Below are positions 55,261 through 64,000 of a DNA stretch of 64,000 bases, one piece after another; the stretch's first letter is position 1, and every line of letters starts with the position of its first letter. The stretch lies in contig DQPL01000124.1 of assembly GCA_015664885.1 (NCBI GenBank), positions 1 through 64,000 on the forward strand. The letters run 5' to 3'. A model generated the notes under the pieces. The model was not told where the DNA came from and did not search any database. It saw only the letters and a list, made by a program, of their open reading frames with translations. The DNA is from Gemmatimonadota bacterium. GTDB taxonomy: Bacteria; Gemmatimonadota; Gemmatimonadetes; Longimicrobiales; Gaopeijiaceae. The position numbers and the translations under genes are program-made.

Positions 55261-56202
55261 CTATTCTTCTCGCAGTTGCTCGAGCATGGCTCGGGTGGTC
55301 GTCGCGACGTCGAAGGCGGGCTCCCAGCCCCACTGCTCTCGCGCAGCCGAGTCGTCGACACGGTCGGGCCACGATTCCGCGATCGACTGCCGCACCGGGT
55401 CGATGTCGTAGTCTATTGTGAACTCCGGTAGGTGCTTCCGGATCTCGGCAGCCAGCGCTTCAGGCGCCAATTGCATGGCCGTCACGTTGAAGGCATTGCG
55501 GTGCACGAAGTTCGTCGAGTCTGCTTCCATGATCCCCATGGCCGCGCTCACCGCGTCTGGCATGTACATCATGTCGAGCTGGCTGTCAGGCGCGAGGAAG
55601 CATGTGTAGTGCCCGCGCGCGACCGCCTGGTGGAAGATGTCGACGGCCCAGTCAGTCGTACCCCCACCCGGCGGCGCGCCATACGAAATCAACCCAGGAT
55701 AGCGCACTCCGCGAGTGTCCACACCGAAGCGCTGGTGGTAGTAGTCGCACAGAAGTTCGCCGGCCACCTTGGTCACCCCGTAGATCGTGGACGGCCGCAT
55801 CAAGGTGTCCTGAGGAGTTCGGTCTTTGGGTGTGTCGGGCCCGAACACTCCGATCGAACTCGGCGTGAACACGGCACACCTCTGTTCTCGCGCCACGTCG
55901 AGCACCGATTCCAGGCTTGCCATGTTCACGTGCCATGCGAGGCGTGGGTCGCTCTCTCCCACCGCCGAGAGGATCGCGGCGAGGTGGTATACCGTGTCCG
56001 CGTCGTGGCGCATCACGGCCCGTCCGACCGCCTTGGCATCCGTGGCATCGAGCAGTTGGAACGGGCCGGGCTCCGTGATTTCTGAACCCAGGTGGCGTAT
56101 GTCCGTGGCGAGGACGTTGGAGTCTCCATAGTGCTGGCGGAGCGCGGGCAAGAGCCACGAGCCGATCTGACCGCCGGCCCCGGTTACGAGAATTCTCTTC
56201 AT
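55261..56202 (-). CDS. tdh: SDR-type L-threonine 3-dehydrogenase / NAD-dependent epimerase
   Basis: 313 residues from ATG 56202 (an ATG at 56211 is also possible). NAD-binding VTGAGGQIGSWLLPAL; SDR catalytic Ser/Tyr/Lys in FTPSSIGVFG and STIYGVTKVAGELL. The sequence YPGLISYGAPPGGGTTDWAV is typical of the short-chain L-threonine dehydrogenase branch rather than GalE. The adjoining kbl supports oxidation of threonine to 2-amino-3-oxobutyrate. Confidence 0.88.
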   Translation of the reverse strand: MKRILVTGAGGQIGSWLLPALRQHYGDSNVLATDIRHLGSEITEPGPFQLLDATDAKAVGRAVMRHDADTVYHLAAILSAVGESDPRLAWHVNMASLESVLDVAREQRCAVFTPSSIGVFGPDTPKDRTPQDTLMRPSTIYGVTKVAGELLCDYYHQRFGVDTRGVRYPGLISYGAPPGGGTTDWAVDIFHQAVARGHYTCFLAPDSQLDMMYMPDAVSAAMGIMEADSTNFVHRNAFNVTAMQLAPEALAAEIRKHLPEFTIDYDIDPVRQSIAESWPDRVDDSAAREQWGWEPAFDVATTTRAMLEQLREE

Positions 56203-56349
56203 GGGCGCCATTCTCGCGGCGCCTTGGAGAGGAATCAAGCCGCTCGCGGGCGAGACCTGAAAATCTCCGCGTTACCTTTTCGCGACTCTGACCGTCTTGT
56301 CTCTGACGCCCAACCACTGAGAAGGCGTCCATCCCTACGGAGACAGGAA

Positions 56350-56625
56350 ATGAAGACCCTGAAAACCAACCGTGTGCTGACGTTCCTTGGAGCCCTGGCT
56401 GTCGCGGCCTGCGACGATGGCGCGCCCACGGCACCGGTTATCGAAGAACTGTTCACCTTGGCCGAGTCGATGGAACTAGAGGTGCTCGAGATCGGCAATG
56501 GAACCCATGACTTCGGGTTCCTCGTCGATGATGAATGGTTTGTACCGGACGATGCTCCCGATGTCGTTCCGGACGAGTGGGGCCACCAGAGCGCGACCCT
56601 GGTAATCGAAGGAGTCGGATCATGA
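56350..56625 (+). CDS. Small acidic lipoprotein, unknown
   Basis: 91 residues from ATG 56350 with GGAG/AGGA just upstream. The lipobox lies in LGALAVAACDDGAP. The mature part is very acidic (DDEWFVPDDAPDVVPDEWGH) and has no family I recognise. It overlaps the next gene (ATGA), so the two are co-expressed. Possibly a short partner of the following secreted protein. Confidence 0.6.
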   Translation: MKTLKTNRVLTFLGALAVAACDDGAPTAPVIEELFTLAESMELEVLEIGNGTHDFGFLVDDEWFVPDDAPDVVPDEWGHQSATLVIEGVGS

Positions 56626-57289
56626 CGCGCATCCCACTGACACTGCTCACGCCCGCGATACTCGTAGCTCCTGCCGCACACGCACAGGAGTCCGCACGCG
56701 CGAGGGCCCAACGCACGCTCCCGGCGGACGTCTTCGCCAACGTGTCGGCTCTGGCCGTCGATGGCAGCTCATCCGGGATTCCGGACGGGCCGCTCTTCAA
56801 CAAAGCCCTCGAGGGCGTGGCCAAGCGCGTGCCGATGGATCGGCTCATGCCGGCCATCGAGACGCTCGCTGGGCGGCTGGGGCGGGCACGGACCGCTCTC
56901 GGTCCCACAGCTGGTGTGCCGCTCTGCTCGTCGCCGGAGCCGACGCGCTCCAGCGGGGCATTCCCGCGCGTGCACTGCGTGCACTCGACTCCGAGGCGAC
57001 TCGCTCGCCGACCGCGGTGCTGGTGTTGACTGAGTTGCATGAGACCGGCGTCCCCACCGACCGGGCGTTGGAGGTGCTTCGTGAAGCGACGGCGCAACGG
57101 ACTCGGGAGGACCGGATGCTCGACATCCCCGCGGATGTGCGACGCCTGGTCCGCGAGGGTCGCCCACCCTCAGACGCCGCCGACCAAGTGCGCCGCGGGC
57201 TTCAGAGAGGCCGCGGCAACGGCGGCGTCGGCCCGCCCGTGCCTCCCGGATCCGATCCGACCACAGACCGCCGGCCCCGCGGGGGCTAG
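56622..57289 (+). pseudogene. Secreted helical protein of unknown family, frameshifted by a GT duplication
   Basis: The first frame gives a signal peptide (LTLLTPAILVAPAAHAQE) and helices (LPADVFANVSALAVDGSSSG, then GPLFNKALEGVAKRVPMDRL), breaking down after ARTALGPTAG. The coding pattern resumes in another frame as AALLVAGADALQRGIPARAL, then VLVLTELHETGVPTDRALEV up to 57289. Removing one GT from GTGT at 56914-56917 fuses the two into a single ~220-residue protein made of short repeats with a 'G-[IV]-P-x-x-x-[AL]' theme. Function unknown. Sequencing error is as likely as a real mutation. Confidence 0.6.
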
Positions 57290-58956
57290 TCCCTCAGGCC
57301 GAACACGAACACCCCATATCCGCCTGACATCACGACGTACTGTTTGCCAAGGTGCGCGTACGACATGGGGTTCGTACGCGTAGCGGCGCCGACATAGAAC
57401 GACCACAAAGGCTCTCCGGTGTCCGCATCGAGCGCGAAGATGTTGCCCTCCTGAGAACCTCCGAAGACCAATCCTCCACCGGTCGCCATCACCCCCGACC
57501 ACGGTGGCGACAGCAGGTTGAACTGCCAGCGACGCTCACCGGTCAGTGCGTCGAGCGCGTAGACCCACCCTTGCGCCTGGTCACCATCGAGTCGTTGCTC
57601 CCCCCCGCCCAGGAAGGGCTGGCCTGGCTCGAAGTCGACATCCTGCTTGTAATAGACCGCTCCCATTTCGCGGACCGCCACGTAGAACCCGCCGGTGAGC
57701 GGCGAATACGAAGGGCTGAACCAGTTGGTAGAGCCCTGCAGGCTCGGCCAAACCAGAGTGCCCTTATAGGAAGGCTCGGTGCCCGGGATCACGATCGCCC
57801 GACCGTTCTCGTCGAGCCCCTCGGACCAGGTCTGCTTCGCGTACTCCACTCCGTGCAGGAACTCTCCCGTCTCCCGGTCGAGCACGTAATAAAACGCGTT
57901 CCGATTGGCGGTGACCAGCAGTTTTCTCGGTTCACCCTCCCAGTCGTCGTCCAAGAGCACTTGGATCTGATTGGCGTCCCAGTCGTGCGTGTCGTGCGGA
58001 GTGTACTGAAAGTGCCAGCGTAGCTCCCCCGTGTCGGCATCGAGCGCCATGACCGACGCGGTGTAGAGGTTGTCCCCAGGTCGAACGTCGCCGTTCCAGT
58101 CCGGGCCCGGATTCCCGATGCCCCAATAGAGCAGGTTGAGATCGGGGTCGTAGGAACCGGTGAGCCAAGTCGCGCCCGCGCCGGATCTCCAGGAATCGCC
58201 CCCCCAGGTATCGTTTCCTGGTTCTCCCGGTCCGGGGATCGTCCATGTGCGCCAAAGCCGCTCGCCTGTCGCGGCGTCGTAAGCGTCGACGAAGCCGCGG
58301 ATACCGGTCTCGCCACCACTAATCCCCACGATCAGCTTCCCGTCGATCGCGAGCGGCGCCATGGTGATCGAGTGCCCCGTCTGATTGTCGGCGACCTCGA
58401 CCTCCCACCGAACCGAGCCCGACCCAGCGTCGAGCGCCATCAGATACCCGTCGAGCGTACCCACGAATACCTGGTCGTCGAGCACGGCGACGCCACGGTT
58501 CACGCGTGGGAAGCCGATGTTCTTCACGCCGGCTGGCATGGGGCGGGTCCAACGCCACAGGGTCCGGCCTGTACCCGCGTCGAGTGCCGCCACGTTACTG
58601 GGCGGTTCGGTCAGGTACATGACGCCGTCCACGACCAGCGGAGTCGTCTCGATGAGCCCGGGGTTCTTCACCTGATAGACCCAAACAGGGGCCAGGTCCG
58701 CAACGTTCTCCTTGTTGATCTGATCCAGCGCGGAGAACCGGTGCGACATGTACGACCCCGAATAGGTGAGCCAGTTGGCGGGCTCCGAGTCGGAGTGCAC
58801 GAGCCGCTCGTAGGGCACCATGGGCACTGCGGTCGTCGAGACCGCAGGCGACGCGGGCAAAGCCCTTCGCGACCCGGCGGAAGAGGCTCCGCAGCCGCTG
58901 ATCAGCAGCGCCACCGATGCCAGGACCACCCACCGAATTCCGCCGGGCGCGATCAT
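57286..58956 (-). CDS. Quinoprotein (PQQ-dependent) dehydrogenase, lipoprotein
   Basis: 556 residues with a lipobox (ALLISGCGAS). Beta-propeller of tryptophan-docking blades: NVAALDAGTGRTLWRWT, GYLMALDAGSGSVRWEVEV, SVMALDADTGELRWHFQYTP, GWVYALDALTGERRWQF and NIFALDADTGEPLWSFYVG. PQQ/Asp region: HDTHDWDANQIQ, where the residue two after the putative catalytic Asp is Asn rather than the Asp typical of lanthanide XoxF enzymes. There is no fused cytochrome domain; the next gene upstream encodes a dihaem cytochrome c (ATGA overlap) that likely accepts electrons. Probably oxidises an alcohol or sugar in the periplasm. Its stop TAG and that of the convergent gene share one CTAG. Confidence 0.88.
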   Translation of the reverse strand: MIAPGGIRWVVLASVALLISGCGASSAGSRRALPASPAVSTTAVPMVPYERLVHSDSEPANWLTYSGSYMSHRFSALDQINKENVADLAPVWVYQVKNPGLIETTPLVVDGVMYLTEPPSNVAALDAGTGRTLWRWTRPMPAGVKNIGFPRVNRGVAVLDDQVFVGTLDGYLMALDAGSGSVRWEVEVADNQTGHSITMAPLAIDGKLIVGISGGETGIRGFVDAYDAATGERLWRTWTIPGPGEPGNDTWGGDSWRSGAGATWLTGSYDPDLNLLYWGIGNPGPDWNGDVRPGDNLYTASVMALDADTGELRWHFQYTPHDTHDWDANQIQVLLDDDWEGEPRKLLVTANRNAFYYVLDRETGEFLHGVEYAKQTWSEGLDENGRAIVIPGTEPSYKGTLVWPSLQGSTNWFSPSYSPLTGGFYVAVREMGAVYYKQDVDFEPGQPFLGGGEQRLDGDQAQGWVYALDALTGERRWQFNLLSPPWSGVMATGGGLVFGGSQEGNIFALDADTGEPLWSFYVGAATRTNPMSYAHLGKQYVVMSGGYGVFVFGLRD

Positions 58957-59756
58957 CGCCGCCCCCGTAGGCTCGCCATGTATGCCACGATGTTGGTCAC
59001 CTGATCCTCAGTCAGACGCTCGCGATAGTCGGGCATCAGGCTCACGCCTGTCTCCCGTTCCAGTGATGCCATCTGACTCTTGTTGATGGAGTGATAGCGC
59101 CCGCGCCGGTCGCGAAGGTTCAATGCGAACGCATCTTCCGTGACGCGCATGCCACGCAGCTCGGTTCCGTCTTTCATGACCACGCTCACGACCAGAAAGC
59201 TCGAGTGCAGGCTGATCGGACCCTGGGGGATCGACGACCCGGGCAGCAGAATCGATTCGCGTAGGAACGGCAGCCCCCGACGCGCACCGATGTCGGACAT
59301 GTCCGGGCCCAATCCGACACCTTTCCCGTTGACGATGTGGCACTCGGAGCATCCCGCACTGCCCTCGAACAGCCGCCGGCCCGACTCCGCATCGCCGGGA
59401 ATCGGCCCCTCAGCGACACGCGCCAACGTCCACACATACGCGGCGATGTCAGTGGCTTCGCTCTCGTCGACCCACGCGCGAGACATCGCGGTGCCTGGAA
59501 TTCCGTCGAGCACGATCCGGACCAAGTCGCTTTGCTCGGCGGCACGCTCGAACCGACGACCGAGCAGTGACGGACCTTCTCCACCATTGGCTGCAAGCCC
59601 ATGGCAGCGGGCGCAGTGCGCGGCGAAAAGCTGCTGACCGCGGTCCTGCGAGCGTTCTACCTGGGTATCTCGATCCTGCGCCACCAGTTCCGTGGGCCCC
59701 ACGGCGAATAGGCCTACGAGCGCCCAAACGCAGGCGATGCCTCGGTACAGGTACAT
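58953..59756 (-). CDS. Dihaem cytochrome c
   Basis: 267 residues from ATG 59756, just downstream of thiC. Signal peptide (VWALVGLFAVGPTELVAQ). Haem motifs CARCH (48-52) and CSECH (136-140). The first domain resembles class I cytochromes, with Met91 in GTAMSRAW a possible axial ligand. The second contains VVMKDGTELRGMRVTEDAFA and ends in EDQVTNIVAYMASLRGRR, as in cytochromes accompanying membrane-bound quinoproteins. It probably carries electrons from the PQQ dehydrogenase encoded downstream. Confidence 0.88.
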   Translation of the reverse strand: MYLYRGIACVWALVGLFAVGPTELVAQDRDTQVERSQDRGQQLFAAHCARCHGLAANGGEGPSLLGRRFERAAEQSDLVRIVLDGIPGTAMSRAWVDESEATDIAAYVWTLARVAEGPIPGDAESGRRLFEGSAGCSECHIVNGKGVGLGPDMSDIGARRGLPFLRESILLPGSSIPQGPISLHSSFLVVSVVMKDGTELRGMRVTEDAFALNLRDRRGRYHSINKSQMASLERETGVSLMPDYRERLTEDQVTNIVAYMASLRGRR

Positions 59757-59758
59757 AT

Positions 59759-61634
<1,876 letters not shown>

Positions 61635-61653
61635 GGCTTCTGAAAGGTACCCG

Positions 61654-62970
61654 CTAGAGCGGCGGCAGCAACTCCCGCACGCGGTCATACAAAGGGGTCA
61701 CAGCCGCCAGTTCCTCGCTTCCGAGGTTCTGTATGAGTCTTATCCTGGCACGCTGAAGGCCGATCCACGCCTTGTCGAGCTGACTCTCCGGCATCCCTTC
61801 CTGGATGTTCCGGAACGGCCTGTCACTGGGCACGTCCCCTGCCTCCAATCGCTCGATGAGATTACGGAACGAGAAGGCCGCAACATCAGCCATCCAGCTT
61901 CTGGGGGCCACGCGAACAGCCGTAAACAAGTCCTCATACGGGTTGCCACTGGCCTCGACGCGGGCAACCTGCGAACGCAACGCATGCAAGGTCGCATGGC
62001 GCGGTAGATGTTTGCGAGCCAGGGCTGTGGCGAGGTAGGTACTGGCATGCCGCTCGGGCGCGAACGCCCAGCCCAAATACATCCACACCGCCCAGTTCTC
62101 TTCTGCGTTATCGATGGGCACGTTGTGCTGAATGGACTTCCTGGCCGCGTTACCGACGTCCCACCACGCGTCGTGTAGTGAGAAGTGCAGAGGTGCGTCG
62201 CTTCCCGATCGGAGCATATGCTGCGCGACCAGGCTCGCGGTCCAGCGACGGGCTTGGAAGCAATCGTCGGCCTCGAAGCGGACCGGCTCCTCCAACTGAC
62301 AGGGTGCCATGGTGCTCTGCGGATCCCGCTCGGCGATGCGCAGAGCCATCGTGGCGGCGTAGAGGTCCTCGTAGCTACCCGAGGTCTGATACCTGCTCAA
62401 CGCTCCCCCAGCGAGCTCGTTCGAGTGGCGCAGCAGACTCTCCGGGAACGGGTCGTCGGGCATCCAATCCAGATTGCTTTCTTCGAACGACCAGCGCGGG
62501 AAGCCGAGAGCAATCGGCACATCCGTGGGGTCGATCGCCAATAGTGCCGAGCTTGTGAGCTCGCTGGGCCACGCATCGGATCCGAAGAGCGCGGTGGCGA
62601 ATTCGAGGTCGCCGGTGAGCTGCACGCCACCGGGTTGGAAGCTCGTGGCAAACCGTCCCACAGGGGCAACCGCCAAGGTGCGGATGTACGCGACGATGTC
62701 GGACGAGGTGTTCATGTCCACGTGTCCGAGTGCGCGACGCACCACCGTCGAGTCGGGGTAGGAGAAGTAGGCCAGGTCGAAGCTGTCGCCGGAAGCGTGA
62801 CAGGAGGCGCACTCTCCCCGGAATACCAAGCGACCTTGGATGGCACTAGCGCTCGGAAGGGTCCCCGCCGAGTCGTGAGTCGGCCTTTCCGGACCGCTTG
62901 GCGTACTGCAGGCGAACGCGAACAGCACGGACACAGACATGACGGCCCGCAAGAAATTTCCCCGGTCCAC
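61654..62970 (-). CDS. Cytochrome-c-motif lipoprotein, unknown
   Basis: 438 residues from GTG 62970. Lipobox in VLFAFACSTPSG. One haem-c motif CASCHASGD near residue 54-58, in a cytochrome-like context (GRLVFRGECASCH ... TSSDIVAYIRTLA). The remaining ~330 residues are mostly helical, with short TPR-like stretches (YLATALARKHLPRHATLHAL), and carry no domain I recognise. It lies downstream of the frd genes and directly before the thiC riboswitch. Possible periplasmic redox or structural partner of the fumarate reductase; not established. Confidence 0.65.
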   Translation of the reverse strand: MDRGNFLRAVMSVSVLFAFACSTPSGPERPTHDSAGTLPSASAIQGRLVFRGECASCHASGDSFDLAYFSYPDSTVVRRALGHVDMNTSSDIVAYIRTLAVAPVGRFATSFQPGGVQLTGDLEFATALFGSDAWPSELTSSALLAIDPTDVPIALGFPRWSFEESNLDWMPDDPFPESLLRHSNELAGGALSRYQTSGSYEDLYAATMALRIAERDPQSTMAPCQLEEPVRFEADDCFQARRWTASLVAQHMLRSGSDAPLHFSLHDAWWDVGNAARKSIQHNVPIDNAEENWAVWMYLGWAFAPERHASTYLATALARKHLPRHATLHALRSQVARVEASGNPYEDLFTAVRVAPRSWMADVAAFSFRNLIERLEAGDVPSDRPFRNIQEGMPESQLDKAWIGLQRARIRLIQNLGSEELAAVTPLYDRVRELLPPL

Positions 62971-63083
62971 TTCCCCTCCCCACGCCGTCTTCCACCATGG
63001 CCCGCAGGCCCTCAACGACTAGCACACCTCTACGTCGGCCGGTCTCAAAAGGTGCCAAAGGCCCCGAAAGCACGATCCCGTGC

Positions 63084-63434
63084 TTAGCCAACCCCCCAAA
63101 TGAGGTACGCGCCCACGACCGTACCGACCATCGCCATCCCATACGTCAGCACCGCTATGACCTCGTTGAGGTGGGAGAGCTGCAGGCCGTCGTACAGCGT
63201 GTAGCGGAAGCGGTGCGCCCAGTGGAACAGGCAGAGCATGACGAAGACGATCAAGCCGAGGCGCGTCAGCGGATGGCGAACGAGCCATTGCAGATCGTCG
63301 ATCGGCGCACTCTGCACCCAACCTAGAGGCAGCGCGATGAACAGCACGAGGATCAGCACCGGAAGGAAGAGCGCCGACGCCATGCCGCCGCCGCCGAACA
63401 GTACCCAAATGATGGGCTCCCTGGATCGCTTCAT
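63084..63434 (-). CDS. frdD: Fumarate reductase membrane subunit D
   Basis: 116 residues from ATG 63434 (MKRSREPIIWVLFGGGGMAS), matching FrdD starts in E. coli-type enzymes. Three transmembrane helices; HWAHRFRYTLYDGLQL lies between helices 2 and 3 and is typical of the family. With FrdC it anchors FrdAB and binds menaquinone. It follows frdC by 2 nt. Confidence 0.93.
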   Translation of the reverse strand: MKRSREPIIWVLFGGGGMASALFLPVLILVLFIALPLGWVQSAPIDDLQWLVRHPLTRLGLIVFVMLCLFHWAHRFRYTLYDGLQLSHLNEVIAVLTYGMAMVGTVVGAYLIWGVG

Positions 63435-63436
63435 CG

Positions 63437-63847
63437 CTACCTCCAGAGTAGGAGCCAGGCCACGACAACCGAGCATGCGAACCATGCCCCGTAGTGACCG
63501 ATGAGCACCGCGGTGGGGGGCACCTTGCGATCACCGAGCTTCACGACGATGGCCATGGGGGCCAGGTTGAGCCAGGTGATGGTGTGGAAGAGGATGACGA
63601 AGAGCACGAGCACATGGGCCGTGATCACGAGTGGATGTGAGAGCCGACTCATCGCCGCCTCCCAGGCGGGCTCGCCCTTGTTCAAGGTGAGCACGAGCGC
63701 CACGACGACAGCCGCAGCATAGACGACGAACACGCTCGTCAACTCACGCGCGATGAACACCGCGTACGACCGCTTGTGCAGCCACCAGAAAATGGGGACG
63801 CGCTTGCGATACCACCGCGGATAGTACAGCCGGTACCCGGGGTTCAT
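63437..63847 (-). CDS. frdC: Fumarate reductase membrane subunit C
   Basis: 136 residues from ATG 63847, overlapping the frdB stop (ATGA). Contains [20 protein letters not shown] and a helix with [19 protein letters not shown], both FrdC signatures. E. coli-like FrdABCD architecture indicates menaquinol:fumarate reductase, though succinate oxidation is possible in vivo. Confidence 0.94.
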   Translation of the reverse strand: MNPGYRLYYPRWYRKRVPIFWWLHKRSYAVFIARELTSVFVVYAAAVVVALVLTLNKGEPAWEAAMSRLSHPLVITAHVLVLFVILFHTITWLNLAPMAIVVKLGDRKVPPTAVLIGHYGAWFACSVVVAWLLLWR

Positions 63848-64000
63848 GACGAGCTCCGCGGCATGAGGAGAGACTTGAAGTAGTCCATGGTCGCGGAAAC
63901 CTTGTAGCGCTGGATGGCGCCAGCCGGGTCGACGCCCTTCGGACACACCTCCGTGCACTCGCCCACGAGCGTGCAGCCCCAGATGCCGTCGTGCTGGGAA
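63844..64000 (-). CDS. frdB: Fumarate reductase iron-sulfur subunit, 3' end
   Basis: Only the last ~50 residues lie in the window. [20 protein letters not shown] carries the C-terminal ferredoxin-type cysteines (Cys-X5-Cys-X3-Cys-Pro), followed by [20 protein letters not shown]. The gene continues past the right edge; frdA is expected beyond it. Confidence 0.92.
   Translation of the reverse strand, partial: SQHDGIWGCTLVGECTEVCPKGVDPAGAIQRYKVSATMDYFKSLLMPRSSS

Overview
The window is one dense, GC-rich stretch of a diderm bacterial chromosome. Diderm features include an Omp85/TamB pair, outer-membrane barrels, many Sec, Tat and lipoprotein signals, Lgt, and a FrdBCD-type membrane complex. The mix of quinoprotein dehydrogenase, multiple exported amidases and M20 hydrolases, NagZ/AmiE/NamZ genes and short secreted proteins of unknown family is most reminiscent of Gemmatimonadota or a relative; this is inferred from gene style, not from a marker search. 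No rRNA, tRNA, CRISPR array, insertion sequence or phage gene was recognised.

Layout. (1) 1-6853: a peptidoglycan-scavenging cluster: Na+/solute symporter (left-truncated and internally deleted), NagZ-AmiE-like fusion, second NagZ-like GH3, and divergent NamZ. (2) 6874-8132: two broken genes (M14 peptidase, YVTN beta-propeller) abutting at a scar. (3) 8137-38606: a long minus-strand housekeeping block, read right to left: outer-membrane barrel protein, yebC, ruvC, ruvA, ruvB, queA, (sensor stub on the plus strand), tgt, yajC, def, fmt, thiE, thiS, thiG, rsmB, PASTA protein, TlpA-like, ybbR, tsaD, lgt, phosphoesterase, a 46-residue membrane protein, omp85, tamB, uvrA, ybjN-like, pspA, D-amino-acid aminotransferase, metallo-beta-lactamase-fold protein. 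Many neighbours are coupled by ATGA/GTGA overlaps, and two appear to use CTGA. (4) 38715-53432: an exported amide/peptide hydrolase island with two paralogous M20-amidase operons and one M20-cyclase-amidase operon. Between the first two lies a plus-strand flavin cassette: an ApbE-porin fusion, an FMN-binding protein and a four-TM protein, behind a sigma70-like promoter and a Fur-like palindrome. (5) 53549-54022: two gene remnants back to back. (6) 54024-56202: threonine-to-glycine genes (tdh, kbl). (7) 56350-57289: two small secreted proteins, the second frameshifted. (8) 57286-59756: quinoprotein dehydrogenase with a dihaem cytochrome c. (9) 59759-61634: thiC under a TPP riboswitch. (10) 61654-64000: a cytochrome-c-like lipoprotein and frdD, frdC and the 3' end of frdB.

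Two things stand out. First, the ApbE-porin / FMN-binding / four-TM cassette looks like an iron-regulated extracytoplasmic flavin redox system in which the flavin transferase is covalently part of an outer-membrane barrel. Second, at least five accessory genes are cut by what look like simple deletions (near 185, 7290, 33232, 49310 and 53740), and three small frameshift lesions occur as well, while no housekeeping gene is affected. Either this lineage is shedding accessory genes by deletion or the assembly has collapsed variable regions.
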